The notes below the pieces were generated by a model, which had not been told where the DNA came from, did not search any database, and saw only the letters and a list, made by a program, of their open reading frames with translations. From JBBQTU01 sp038213005 (GTDB lineage: Bacteria; Planctomycetota; Phycisphaerae; Tepidisphaerales; Tepidisphaeraceae), in NCBI GenBank assembly GCA_038213005.1, contig JBBQTU010000051.1:1-20237 (forward strand): DNA of 20,237 bases, written 5' to 3'. The position numbers and the translations under genes were made by a program. Below, piece by piece: positions 14,980 to 20,237 of this stretch (within the stretch, counting starts at the first letter, position 1; each line of letters starts with the position of its first letter).

Positions 14980-15494
14980 GCTTCGGCCTGGGCGACTTCG
15001 CCCACCGCCACATCCTGCACAATCTTCACCGCGGCGGCCGGACTCATCTGCCCGTGCACGCTCTCGTTCACCACCATCACCGGCGCCAGCCCGCACGCCC
15101 CCAGGCACGCCACGGTCTCCACCGTGAACAGCATGTCCTCGGTCGTCGTCTGCTTCGGCCCCAGGTTCATACTCTTGCGCACGCCTTCCAGGATCGGCAT
15201 CGATCCCTTCACATGGCACGCCGTCCCGTCGCACACCCGCACCACGTTCTTCCCCTTAGGCGTCAGCGTGAAGTGGGTATAAAATGTCGCCACCCCAAAC
15301 ACCCGCGCCGATGGGACATCCAGCGCCGTCGCTATATAGTTCAGGACTTCCTCCGGCAGATACCGATACTCTTCCTGCACCGCCTGCAGAATGGGAATCA
15401 GCCGCGCCGGGTTGCGCCCGTGCCGATCCAGCACCTGGCACACCTTCTCAAATTTCCGCCCCGTTTCGGCCGGGGCCGTCTTCACTACCGCCAT
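14973..15494 (-). CDS. hydC: Hydrogenase subunit HydC (NuoE-like [2Fe-2S])
   Basis: A 173-aa NuoE-like subunit that carries one [2Fe-2S] cluster and links to HydB in the trimeric NAD-linked hydrogenase. An N-terminal helical region (residues 12-65, LIPILQAVQEEYRYLPEEVL) precedes the thioredoxin fold, with cluster cysteines C88, C93, C130 and C134 (RVCDGTAC and ACLGAC). GVATFYTHFTL is typical. Two ATGs lie close together: 15500 is only one base from AAGGAG, while 15494 has ideal 7-bp spacing, so I choose 15494. The open frame runs further upstream into the repeat-derived HPHPSPLP stretch, which is not coding. The C-terminal EAT and stop lie in a direct repeat. It follows rex by 67 bp. Confidence 0.94.
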   Translation of the reverse strand: MAVVKTAPAETGRKFEKVCQVLDRHGRNPARLIPILQAVQEEYRYLPEEVLNYIATALDVPSARVFGVATFYTHFTLTPKGKNVVRVCDGTACHVKGSMPILEGVRKSMNLGPKQTTTEDMLFTVETVACLGACGLAPVMVVNESVHGQMSPAAAVKIVQDVAVGEVAQAEAT

Positions 15495-15529
15495 GTTCAT
15501 GCTCCTTTTCAATCCGTGTATGTCTGTAA

Positions 15530-15590
15530 GCTCTGTGATCGCCTCGCCCGCCGGCAGAGGGCTAGGGTGAGGGTGGGGCGGCGTCCCCTG
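15530..15590. repeat. CCCTCACCCTAGCCCTCTGCC-type repeat (rex/hydC junction)
   Basis: On the minus strand the sequence CCACCCTCACCCTAGCCC runs into GCCGGCGGGCGAGGCG. This is the word that reads HPHPSPLPAGE in translation and is, from memory, one of the commonest intergenic repeats in environmental bacteria. The TAG inside it is the rex stop codon, so the final residues of Rex (APPSP) come from the repeat. Confidence 0.6.
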
Positions 15591-16254
15591 GCTTCGCCGC
15601 AAGGCTCTTGGCCAGCTTCTGCGACAACGACGCCAGCGAGCAATAAAGATTCTCGTTATGCACAATCACCTGCGGCGGTACCTTCAGATGTGCCGGTGCG
15701 AAATTCCAGATCGCCAGCATCCCCCCCGCCGCCATCAGGTCCGCCACTTCCTGGGCCGCCGGCTCCGGCACTGTGATGATCCCGATCAGGATGTGCATCC
15801 GCTGCGCCAAACCCACCAGCCGCGAAAGCGGAAAAACTTCCTTCCCATGGATCGCCCGGCCAACCTTCGCCTCATCCCGGTCAAACGCCGCCACGATGTT
15901 CAGCCCATAGTCCGCAAAGTGCGGATACCCCAATAGCGCCGCCCCCAGATTCCCCGCCCCCACCAGAAACGCGTCGTTGACGTTGTTCCACCCCAGGAAA
16001 CTCTCGATGGCGGCAATGAGCGCCCCCAGCGGATACCCCACCTTCGGCCGCCCCGCGATCCCCGTATACTCCAGATCCTTCCGAATCTGCGTCGGATCGA
16101 ACCCCAACTGCAGCCCGATCTCCGTACACGTCACCTGCGTCCGCTGCCCATCCATAAGTTGTTTGAGCATCCGATGATACAGCGGCATCCGGCGTAAGCT
16201 CGGCTCCGGAACCGCCCGCCCCGCCGCCTCATGTTTTTCGAGTTCCACGACCAT
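15562..16254 (-). CDS. rex: Redox-sensing transcriptional repressor Rex
   Basis: A 230-aa dimeric repressor that senses NADH/NAD+ and releases DNA when NADH is high. The N-terminal winged helix (residues ~18-75) has the Rex signature PLYHRML...QIRKDLEYTGIAGRPKVGY. The Rossmann domain has GAGNLG (99-104) and FDRDEAKVG (124-132). C-terminal swapped-helix residues follow to about 220. The ATG at 16254 has GAGG 8 bp upstream and begins the family-like sequence; a longer open frame to 16440 would cross the promoter and the repeats. It is the first gene of the hydrogenase operon, which suggests the operon is autoregulated and switched on when NADH builds up. The last five residues and stop come from an intergenic repeat. 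Confidence 0.95.
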   Translation of the reverse strand: MVVELEKHEAAGRAVPEPSLRRMPLYHRMLKQLMDGQRTQVTCTEIGLQLGFDPTQIRKDLEYTGIAGRPKVGYPLGALIAAIESFLGWNNVNDAFLVGAGNLGAALLGYPHFADYGLNIVAAFDRDEAKVGRAIHGKEVFPLSRLVGLAQRMHILIGIITVPEPAAQEVADLMAAGGMLAIWNFAPAHLKVPPQVIVHNENLYCSLASLSQKLAKSLAAKPGDAAPPSP

Positions 16255-16314
16255 AAGGCCCTCACAACGAAAGCACTCCGGCCAGCCTCTCGATCCAATA
16301 AGGAATTCTTTATC

Positions 16315-16328
16315 GAGAAACTTTTCTC
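16315..16328. promoter_or_regulatory. Palindromic operator candidate over the rex transcription start
   Basis: The minus strand reads GAGAAAAGTTTCTC, a perfect 6-2-6 palindrome beginning two bases after the -10 box and covering the expected +1. This is a classic repressor position. It is not the usual Rex site (TTGTGAA-N4-TTCACAA), so the binding protein is uncertain; Rex itself is the obvious candidate. A lone TTGTGA half-site lies at 16262-16267, next to the rex start. Confidence 0.45.
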
Positions 16329-16330
16329 TA

Positions 16331-16358
16331 ATAATACCGCCAGCCCCGCCCTCGTCAA
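16331..16358 (-). promoter_or_regulatory. Promoter of the rex-hyd operon
   Basis: On the minus strand TTGACG (16358-16353) and TATTAT (16336-16331) are separated by 16 bp; each matches five of six consensus bases. Transcription would start near 16324, giving a leader of about 70 nt before rex. This is the best sigma70-like promoter seen upstream of the hydrogenase genes, and no comparable one was noticed at the internal junctions. Confidence 0.7.
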
Positions 16359-16386
16359 GCTCAATCTCCACAAAACTCCAGCGAGC

Positions 16387-16493
16387 GGGGGACTTAAGTC
16401 CCCCGGCTCTTGCGCTCCCGCGCCTGGTGCATCCGAACATACGGCTGAGTTGAAAACCGCCCCCCCCGGCTCTTGCGCTCCCGCGCCTGGCGC
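16387..16493. repeat. 18-bp palindrome and 30-bp direct repeat
   Basis: GGGGGACTTAAGTCCCCC (16387-16404) is a perfect 18-bp palindrome. Overlapping its end, a 30-bp word beginning CCCCGGCTCTTGCGCTCC occurs at 16401-16430 and again at 16464-16493 with a single mismatch. The block lies in the divergent intergenic region between rex and the small-protein operon. No gene is supported in it. Confidence 0.75.
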
Positions 16494-16500
16494 GACCCCC

Positions 16501-16567
16501 ACTGACAACACCCTGTCAGTCAAAAATCGTGATCGATTTTGATTTCCCGCTGACAGCCTGTTGTCAG
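16501..16567. promoter_or_regulatory. Operator-like array: two CTGACA-N6-TGTCAG palindromes flanking an AAAATCG/CGATTTT palindrome
   Basis: Site 1 (16501-16520) is ACTGACA-ACACCC-TGTCAGT. Site 2 (16550-16567) is CTGACA-GCCTGT-TGTCAG. Their centres are 48 bp apart. Between them AAAATCG-TGAT-CGATTTT (16523-16540) forms a further perfect palindrome. The two outer sites are also near-inverted copies of one another, so the whole block can fold as one nested structure. It ends 38 bp before the ATG of the 99-aa gene. A third, degenerate copy lies at 18483-18500. Confidence 0.65.
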
Positions 16568-16605
16568 TGCCCTCACGCAGAATCCGGGGAGAAGGAGACA
16601 GGAGC

Positions 16606-16905
16606 ATGGCAGATGATTCATCCGAACTCTGGGACGCAGTGGCCGACGACCAGGCCCAGCGGGTTCTGGTCAAGCAGACGCTCGTCCGTCGCATCGATGC
16701 GCCTGCCAGCCGGATTAACTATGCCTTGGGCCGCGGCTTTCGCTGCACCGTCGGCCAGGCTTTTCTCGACAGAAGGGATCCCGGCGACGAGCTGTGGGTC
16801 TATTGCAGCAATCCAGACACATGGAAAAGGCTCTGCGGGCGAGCTGGCTTTGCCATCGTCCGCAGCGGTGAGGTCGTGGACTTTTACCAAGCCATCATCA
16901 ACTGA
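16606..16905 (+). CDS. Hypothetical protein, 99 aa
   Basis: I do not recognise a named domain. The protein begins MADDSSELWDAVADDQ, is soluble-looking, has no signal peptide or membrane segment, and ends GRAGFAIVRSGEVVDFYQAIIN. The segment GDELWVYCSNPDTWKRLCGRAG(F) resembles, from memory, a family of small uncharacterised proteins found in Planctomycetota. It contains two cysteines (in VYCSN and RLCGR). The ATG at 16606 has AAGGAG eight bp upstream, which is excellent. It is the first gene of an operon with the 48-aa protein (16-bp gap) and the WYL regulator, behind paired palindromes. Confidence 0.75.
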   Translation: MADDSSELWDAVADDQAQRVLVKQTLVRRIDAPASRINYALGRGFRCTVGQAFLDRRDPGDELWVYCSNPDTWKRLCGRAGFAIVRSGEVVDFYQAIIN

Positions 16906-16921
16906 TGGCAAAGGAGACGAT

Positions 16922-17068
16922 ATGCAGGCAGTACTGAATAGCAGCGAGTCGGCAACGGAGATTGTGGGAGTTCCCACTGGCGTGATCTTCACGGATTGGC
17001 AAGCCGTGAGGGTGGATTCGCCCTGCACTTCAGACGAGGATAATGAGCGTTGGGATGGATTGTCATGA
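16922..17068 (+). CDS. Small hypothetical protein, 48 aa
   Basis: This short gene begins MQAVLNSSESATEIVGVPTG and ends NERWDGLS. It has AAAGGAG seven bp before its ATG. Its TGA overlaps the ATG of the WYL regulator as ATGA (17065-17068), a strong sign of translational coupling. The product is acidic in its second half (SDEDNE), has one cysteine, and lacks membrane segments. No family is recognised. It could be a small ligand or regulatory protein acting with the WYL regulator, but that is inference from position only. Confidence 0.65.
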   Translation: MQAVLNSSESATEIVGVPTGVIFTDWQAVRVDSPCTSDEDNERWDGLS

Positions 17069-18126
17069 CCCAAACAACGCCGGAGAGCCGCATGAAGCCG
17101 CCGACCACTGACCCCGCCTCACTGAAGACAACCTGTATGCCGGTTGAGGGCGAATACGTTCGCGTTCACCGCCTGCTGAGGATCATGACATTGATCCAGA
17201 GCCAAAACGGCTGGGATGCCAAGGCCCTGGCGCGGGAATGCCACGTCGGGCAGCGCACCATCTTCCGCGATATGGAGATGCTCGAAGGTGCCGGCATCCC
17301 CTACTTCTTTGATGAAGAGCACGGCGGCTATCGGATCCGCGGCGACTTCTTCATGCGCCCGATTGAGCTGACGATCGAGGAGGCTCTCGCCATCGTCGCG
17401 CTCGGCGAGCATATCGCTGGCCCCACGCACCAGGTGTCCTTCCTTCAGCCGGCCGCCCGGGCGGTTGCCAAGATCCGCAGCCAGCTCCCTGACCGCATGC
17501 AGAAGGAACTGGAAAAGCTCAGCCAGCACCTGGCGATCCGCATCGGCCAGACCGCCATCGAGGATGAAGCCGAGGATGTCTTCCTGACCCTGCAGCGCGG
17601 CGTCGCCGAACACCGCTGCGTGGAGTGCCTCTACGACTCGGTTTCCGGCGGCGAAGCCAAGGGCAAGTTCATACTGCAACCCTACACGCTGCTCTTCTCC
17701 CGGCGGGCCTGGTACGTCATCGGCCACCACGGCCGCTACGATGAAGTGCGCTGCCTCAAGGTCTCCCGTTTCCTCGGCGCCAGGGTGACAGACAAGCAGT
17801 TCACCCCGCCCAAAGCCTTCTCGCTGAGCAAGTACCTTGGCAACGCCTGGTGGATGATCCGCGGGGACATCCGCTACCGGGTCGAGCTGCGTTTTGACCA
17901 GGAGTTCGCCGACAACATCGCCGCCACCCACTGGCACAAGACCCAGGAGGTGGACTGGCATGATGATGGCTCCATCACCTTCCGCTGCAAGGTGGATGGT
18001 TTGGATGAAATCGTCTGGTGGGTGCTGTCGATGGGGCCGCACTGCACCGTGGTGCAGCCAAAGGAACTGGTTGCCCGCGTCTGCCAACTCTCCGAGCAGA
18101 CACTGCAGCGCTATCGCAAGCCGTAA
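17065..18126 (+). CDS. WYL-domain transcriptional regulator (YafY/DeoR-like HTH)
   Basis: A 353-aa regulator. The N-terminal HTH (residues ~33-92, KALARECHVGQRTIFRDMEMLEGAGIP) is of the HTH_11/DeoR type. The WYL domain (about 178-245) contains LQPYTLLFSRRAWYVIGHHGRYDEVRCLKVSRF broken over its strands; the name motif reads W216-Y217-V218, so Leu is replaced by Val. A C-terminal WCX-like region (270-345) ends in GPHCTVVQPKELVARV. WYL domains bind nucleic acids or nucleotides and often control phage-defence, CRISPR or DNA-damage genes. The start at 17065 is chosen for the ATGA overlap with the 48-aa gene; an ATG at 17050 lies in the same frame. The upstream CTGACA palindromes are the natural candidate operators. 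Confidence 0.9.
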   Translation: MTQTTPESRMKPPTTDPASLKTTCMPVEGEYVRVHRLLRIMTLIQSQNGWDAKALARECHVGQRTIFRDMEMLEGAGIPYFFDEEHGGYRIRGDFFMRPIELTIEEALAIVALGEHIAGPTHQVSFLQPAARAVAKIRSQLPDRMQKELEKLSQHLAIRIGQTAIEDEAEDVFLTLQRGVAEHRCVECLYDSVSGGEAKGKFILQPYTLLFSRRAWYVIGHHGRYDEVRCLKVSRFLGARVTDKQFTPPKAFSLSKYLGNAWWMIRGDIRYRVELRFDQEFADNIAATHWHKTQEVDWHDDGSITFRCKVDGLDEIVWWVLSMGPHCTVVQPKELVARVCQLSEQTLQRYRKP

Positions 18127-18152
18127 CGGAACCTTCCTCGCCAGGGACGGCA

Positions 18153-18521
18153 ATGAACAGCACGCAGCGGCCAGGTCAGCGATATCTCGTCCGCCCCGAA
18201 GGCCCGCGGACGACCGTCCCCGTGCACCTCCCCATGGAGCGCGCCTGGCAATGGTGCATCGCCGCCACCCTGCGCGACCTGCGCATCTCCATCACCCGCA
18301 GCCGCACGATCAGCCTGCCCAGCACCCGCCGCCTCTGGCGCCGCCGCTGGACCGAAGTCTGCTGGGCCAACGACCTGCCTGAAGCATCCCCATGGACCGC
18401 CTCCCGCCAATCCCAAGGCGCTGCGGCCGTCACCACTGGCTACGTCCGCGAGCTGCGCCGTCAGAGGTTGCCATCACGCCCCCTGACAGGGTGTCGTCAT
18501 CGGTCCATGCCACAATCTTGA
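18153..18521 (+). CDS. Hypothetical basic protein, 122 aa
   Basis: No family is recognised. It starts 26 bp after the regulator stop with a poor ribosome site (AGGGACGGCA). Residues 1-~100 have GC-rich third positions like their neighbours and read YLVRPEGPRTTVPVHLP, then AWQWCIAATLRDLRISITRS and LWRRRWTEVCWANDLPE, rich in Trp and Arg. The last ~20 codons lose this bias and run through the degenerate CTGACA site, so the true C-terminus may be lost or replaced. It could belong to the same operon. Moderate doubt remains whether it is expressed. Confidence 0.5.
   Translation: MNSTQRPGQRYLVRPEGPRTTVPVHLPMERAWQWCIAATLRDLRISITRSRTISLPSTRRLWRRRWTEVCWANDLPEASPWTASRQSQGAAAVTTGYVRELRRQRLPSRPLTGCRHRSMPQS
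18483..18500. promoter_or_regulatory. Degenerate third CTGACA site
   Basis: CTGACA-GGGTGT-CGTCAT matches the reverse complement of site 1 (CTGACA-GGGTGT-TGTCAG) at 16 of 18 positions, including all six spacer bases. It overlaps the end of the 122-aa open frame. Conservation of the spacer suggests a duplicated sequence more than chance palindromy. Confidence 0.45.
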
Positions 18522-18606
18522 CCAGTGAAAGGAACGGACTGGCACTGTGCCGCGGCCGCCCGCTGCCCACTGAGTCAGCCCCAACGGGGCGTAGTTCATA
18601 GGCATT

Positions 18607-18868
18607 GGGCATCGCCCTCGTTGTTCCACACAAGTCTTGGCTGTGCTGGACCCGGAACCCCAGGTTATGCCTCTCGCATAGTGGACACGCCTCGCAACGC
18701 CACGAGGGCAGCGCCCGGGGGCGGGCGTGCCACAGGTGGCCCGGCCGCCCCGGCCGGAGCCTTCGGGGAGGTACTGCGATGCTTGCCGGTGGGGTTTGCA
18801 CACCAACTTGTAGATGCGCCATTACTTCCCGTTCCACACAAGATGTGTAGAACAACCAGGGCATCGCC
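18607..18868. repeat. MITE-like segment with imperfect terminal inverted repeats
   Basis: GCCCTCGTTGTTCCACACA (18614-18632) and its inverted copy at 18844-18862 pair over 19 bp with two mismatches. GGGCATCGCCC-type words lie at both outer edges. GTTCCACACAAG also recurs directly (18623-18634 and 18831-18842). The interior is GC-rich, with CGGCCGCCCCGGCCG and CGCCCGGGGGCGGGCG blocks. No transposase or supported gene is present, and no other feature was found in 18522-19022. Confidence 0.5.
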
Positions 18869-19022
18869 CCAGGAAATCAGTCCGCAGCGCAAAAGAGCTC
18901 TTCGCAGGAGTTCTTCGCAGCTTCCGCAGCATTCCGCTGCAAGCTATGATTGTCCCACGCCAAGTGCTCCCATCCTCGACTACGAAAGACGCTCGGCCAC
19001 CGCGCCCCGATGGCCTCTTGGC

Positions 19023-19250
19023 ATGATCCTGTCCCTCCTGATGCTCATTTTCCTCCTTCAGTCCATCTTCCTGCCATGCCTCTGCGACAGGGGAACAGCG
19101 AAGATGATCCTCGCGTTTGTCGTCCATGCACTCATCCTGGTTCGCGTCCTGATCGCCAGACTACACAGGGAAACCAACCGCGATTGGATCTTCTACCTCG
19201 CCATGGGCACCTCGTCGCTCGTCTGGATTCCACTGGCCGTCGGCGACTGA
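19023..19250 (+). CDS. Small integral membrane protein, 75 aa or longer
   Basis: The sequence from MILSLLMLIFLLQSIF to VWIPLAVGD has three hydrophobic stretches (residues 1-20, 27-46, 55-72) separated by basic or polar turns (CDRGTAK, ARLHRETNRDW), which looks like a real three-helix membrane protein. The ATG at 19023 has no ribosome site. The frame stays open upstream and encodes ILDYERRSATAPRWPLG, a plausible cytoplasmic N-terminus, but has no nearby ATG, GTG or TTG. An ATG at 18946 is in the wrong frame by one base. The gene may therefore be 5'-truncated or frameshifted. Family unknown. Confidence 0.5.
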   Translation: MILSLLMLIFLLQSIFLPCLCDRGTAKMILAFVVHALILVRVLIARLHRETNRDWIFYLAMGTSSLVWIPLAVGD

Positions 19251-19253
19251 TCC

Positions 19254-19287
19254 CGGCGTCGCATGGTTCAGCCGAACCCTCACGCCG
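19254..19287. terminator. Possible shared hairpin between convergent genes
   Basis: CGGCGT (19254-19259) pairs with ACGCCG (19282-19287), and inside it GGTTC-AGCC-GAACC (19265-19278) forms a second stem. It lies exactly between the convergent membrane-protein and metallophosphoesterase genes, overlapping the latter's stop codon. There is no T-tract on either side, so intrinsic termination is only a possibility. Confidence 0.3.
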
Positions 19288-20206
19288 ACTTCGCCGCCTT
19301 TGCCCCGGTTAGCGCCTTCGTCTCGAACACCGTAATCTCCGGCCGGCACCACTCTCGCGCCCGCTGCCCATACGACAGCCCACGGTTCACATACAGATGC
19401 CGCCCGTTGACCGTATACAGCCCGTGCGTGTAGTGCCGATACTTCCCCGGGAAAAACGCCCGCCCCACCCTGCCGCTGGCCAACTGCCGACCATGCGTGT
19501 GCCCCGACAGCATCCACTGCCACGGATAGTCCATCATCGCCATCACGTGCGCTGGATTGTGCAGAAGGCAGATCGTCGCCTGGTCCGCCGCCATTCCCTT
19601 GAATGCCGCCTGCGGATCCATCCGCCCGGAAAAATCGTCGTCCAGCCCCACAAAATGCAGCGGCCTCACCGCGCCCGGCGGCTTGAGCGTCCAGATCTCA
19701 TTTCGCAGCACAATCAGCCCGTGGCTCTCCAGGCGCTCCTCCAGGTGCGCTGCCCGCCGCTGCCCCCGCAACGACTCATCGGCGCCAGTCAGCCCATAGT
19801 CATGGTTCCCCATGATGCACACCACGCCCCACTTGGCCTTGATCCGCCCCAGCAGTTCGGCCACCCGGTCGGCGTACCGATACCCGCCCATGAACAGGTC
19901 CCCCGTCACCGTCACCACGCCCGGCGAAAGCTCGTTGATCCGCTCAACATGCTGCTGCAGGTAGCTGCGCCAGACAAAGGGGCTGTAATGCAGGTCCGAG
20001 ATCTGCACGATCTTCATCCCGCTCAAGAGCGGATCGAGGTGACATAGCGGCATCGGACACGCCGCCAGTTCAACCCAGCTCGGGTGCATCGGCAACAAGT
20101 GCAGGCCGGTCAGTCCCGTGCGCCCCATCGCGCGCCAGACCGCCCCCCGCCATCGCTCCTGACGCGACCACTTGGGCGACCGAAGAAATCCAGCGACCTT
20201 CTTCAT
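19280..20206 (-). CDS. Metallophosphoesterase (calcineurin-like, YkuE/LpxH-type superfamily)
   Basis: A 308-aa protein with a complete two-metal phosphoesterase core: ISDLHYS (D71, H73), VTGDLF (D103), MGNHDYG (N134, H135), LLHNP (H216) and SGHTHGR (H236, H238). The N-terminal ~60 residues are basic with several Trp and no clear signal peptide. YkuE-type relatives usually have a membrane anchor there, so this could be a peripheral membrane enzyme. The closest families hydrolyse phosphodiesters or pyrophosphates, including UDP-2,3-diacylglucosamine; the substrate is not readable here. The ATG at 20206 has only a weak GGAA. It is convergent to the small membrane-protein gene. Confidence 0.88.
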   Translation of the reverse strand: MKKVAGFLRSPKWSRQERWRGAVWRAMGRTGLTGLHLLPMHPSWVELAACPMPLCHLDPLLSGMKIVQISDLHYSPFVWRSYLQQHVERINELSPGVVTVTGDLFMGGYRYADRVAELLGRIKAKWGVVCIMGNHDYGLTGADESLRGQRRAAHLEERLESHGLIVLRNEIWTLKPPGAVRPLHFVGLDDDFSGRMDPQAAFKGMAADQATICLLHNPAHVMAMMDYPWQWMLSGHTHGRQLASGRVGRAFFPGKYRHYTHGLYTVNGRHLYVNRGLSYGQRAREWCRPEITVFETKALTGAKAAKSA

Positions 20207-20237
20207 AGTTCCAGCGGGAATATCTGTACCGTGCGTG

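Noticed and set aside
16262..16267. TTGTGA as a full Rex operator
   Set aside because: Only one half-site is present; no TTCACAA partner occurs at the required spacing.
16255..16440. Extended Rex starting at 16440
   Set aside because: It would translate the promoter, the candidate operator and part of the direct repeat; the sequence before 16254 is not Rex-like.
16401..16493. CRISPR array
   Set aside because: Only two copies of a 30-bp word, with a 33-bp gap that includes unrelated low-complexity sequence, no further repeats and no cas genes.
18525..19022. Upstream part of a 241-codon plus-strand open frame
   Set aside because: The first ~140 codons run through the inverted-repeat segment, have no codon bias or ribosome site, and look non-coding; only the membrane-protein end is supported.

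Overview
The window looks like a chromosomal segment of a GC-rich, strictly or facultatively anaerobic bacterium with a fermentative, H2-evolving metabolism. The nearest lineage I would guess is Planctomycetota. That guess rests on several families of short intergenic repeats (GGCGACATGTCGCC-type palindromes, nested GAAGC/GCGAAG inverted repeats, ATCTGCGTTCATCTG arrays) that I associate with such genomes; no rRNA or species marker is present. There is no sign of phage, transposase or CRISPR.

Region 1 (1-2875): a minus-strand pair encodes a class V aminotransferase and a TIM-barrel sugar isomerase/epimerase-like protein. They have a good promoter upstream and a rho-independent terminator downstream. 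Upstream lies a minus-strand tRNA-Gly(UCC) with its own promoter. Positions 1-534 hold no convincing gene, only repeats and hairpins.

Region 2 (2876-16360): an almost uninterrupted minus-strand run forms a self-contained [FeFe]-hydrogenase locus. In transcription order it is rex (NADH/NAD+-sensing repressor), hydC, hydB and hydA (trimeric NAD(P)H/ferredoxin-linked group A3-type hydrogenase), hydG, aspA (aspartase), hydF, hydE, a small [2Fe-2S] thioredoxin-like ferredoxin, then recG after a hairpin-rich gap. A TTGACG-N16-TATTAT promoter precedes rex, with a palindrome over the predicted start site. The locus therefore encodes the enzyme, all three H-cluster maturases, a plausible ammonium source (AspA) and its redox regulator. 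Five gene junctions carry repetitive DNA, and four genes (rex, hydC, aspA, hydF) have their last codons and stop inside it, so the unrelated HydF and AspA share the tail PRS(N/D)EATK.

Region 3 (16380-18530): a divergent plus-strand operon encodes a 99-aa protein, a 48-aa protein and a WYL-domain transcription regulator, followed by a 122-aa protein of unknown function. Two CTGACA-N6-TGTCAG palindromes lie upstream, and a degenerate third copy lies at the far end. This is the least explained part of the window and the best candidate for a small undescribed regulatory module.

Region 4 (18530-20237): about 500 bp of non-coding DNA with a MITE-like inverted-repeat segment, a small membrane protein with an unclear start, and a convergent minus-strand metallophosphoesterase.
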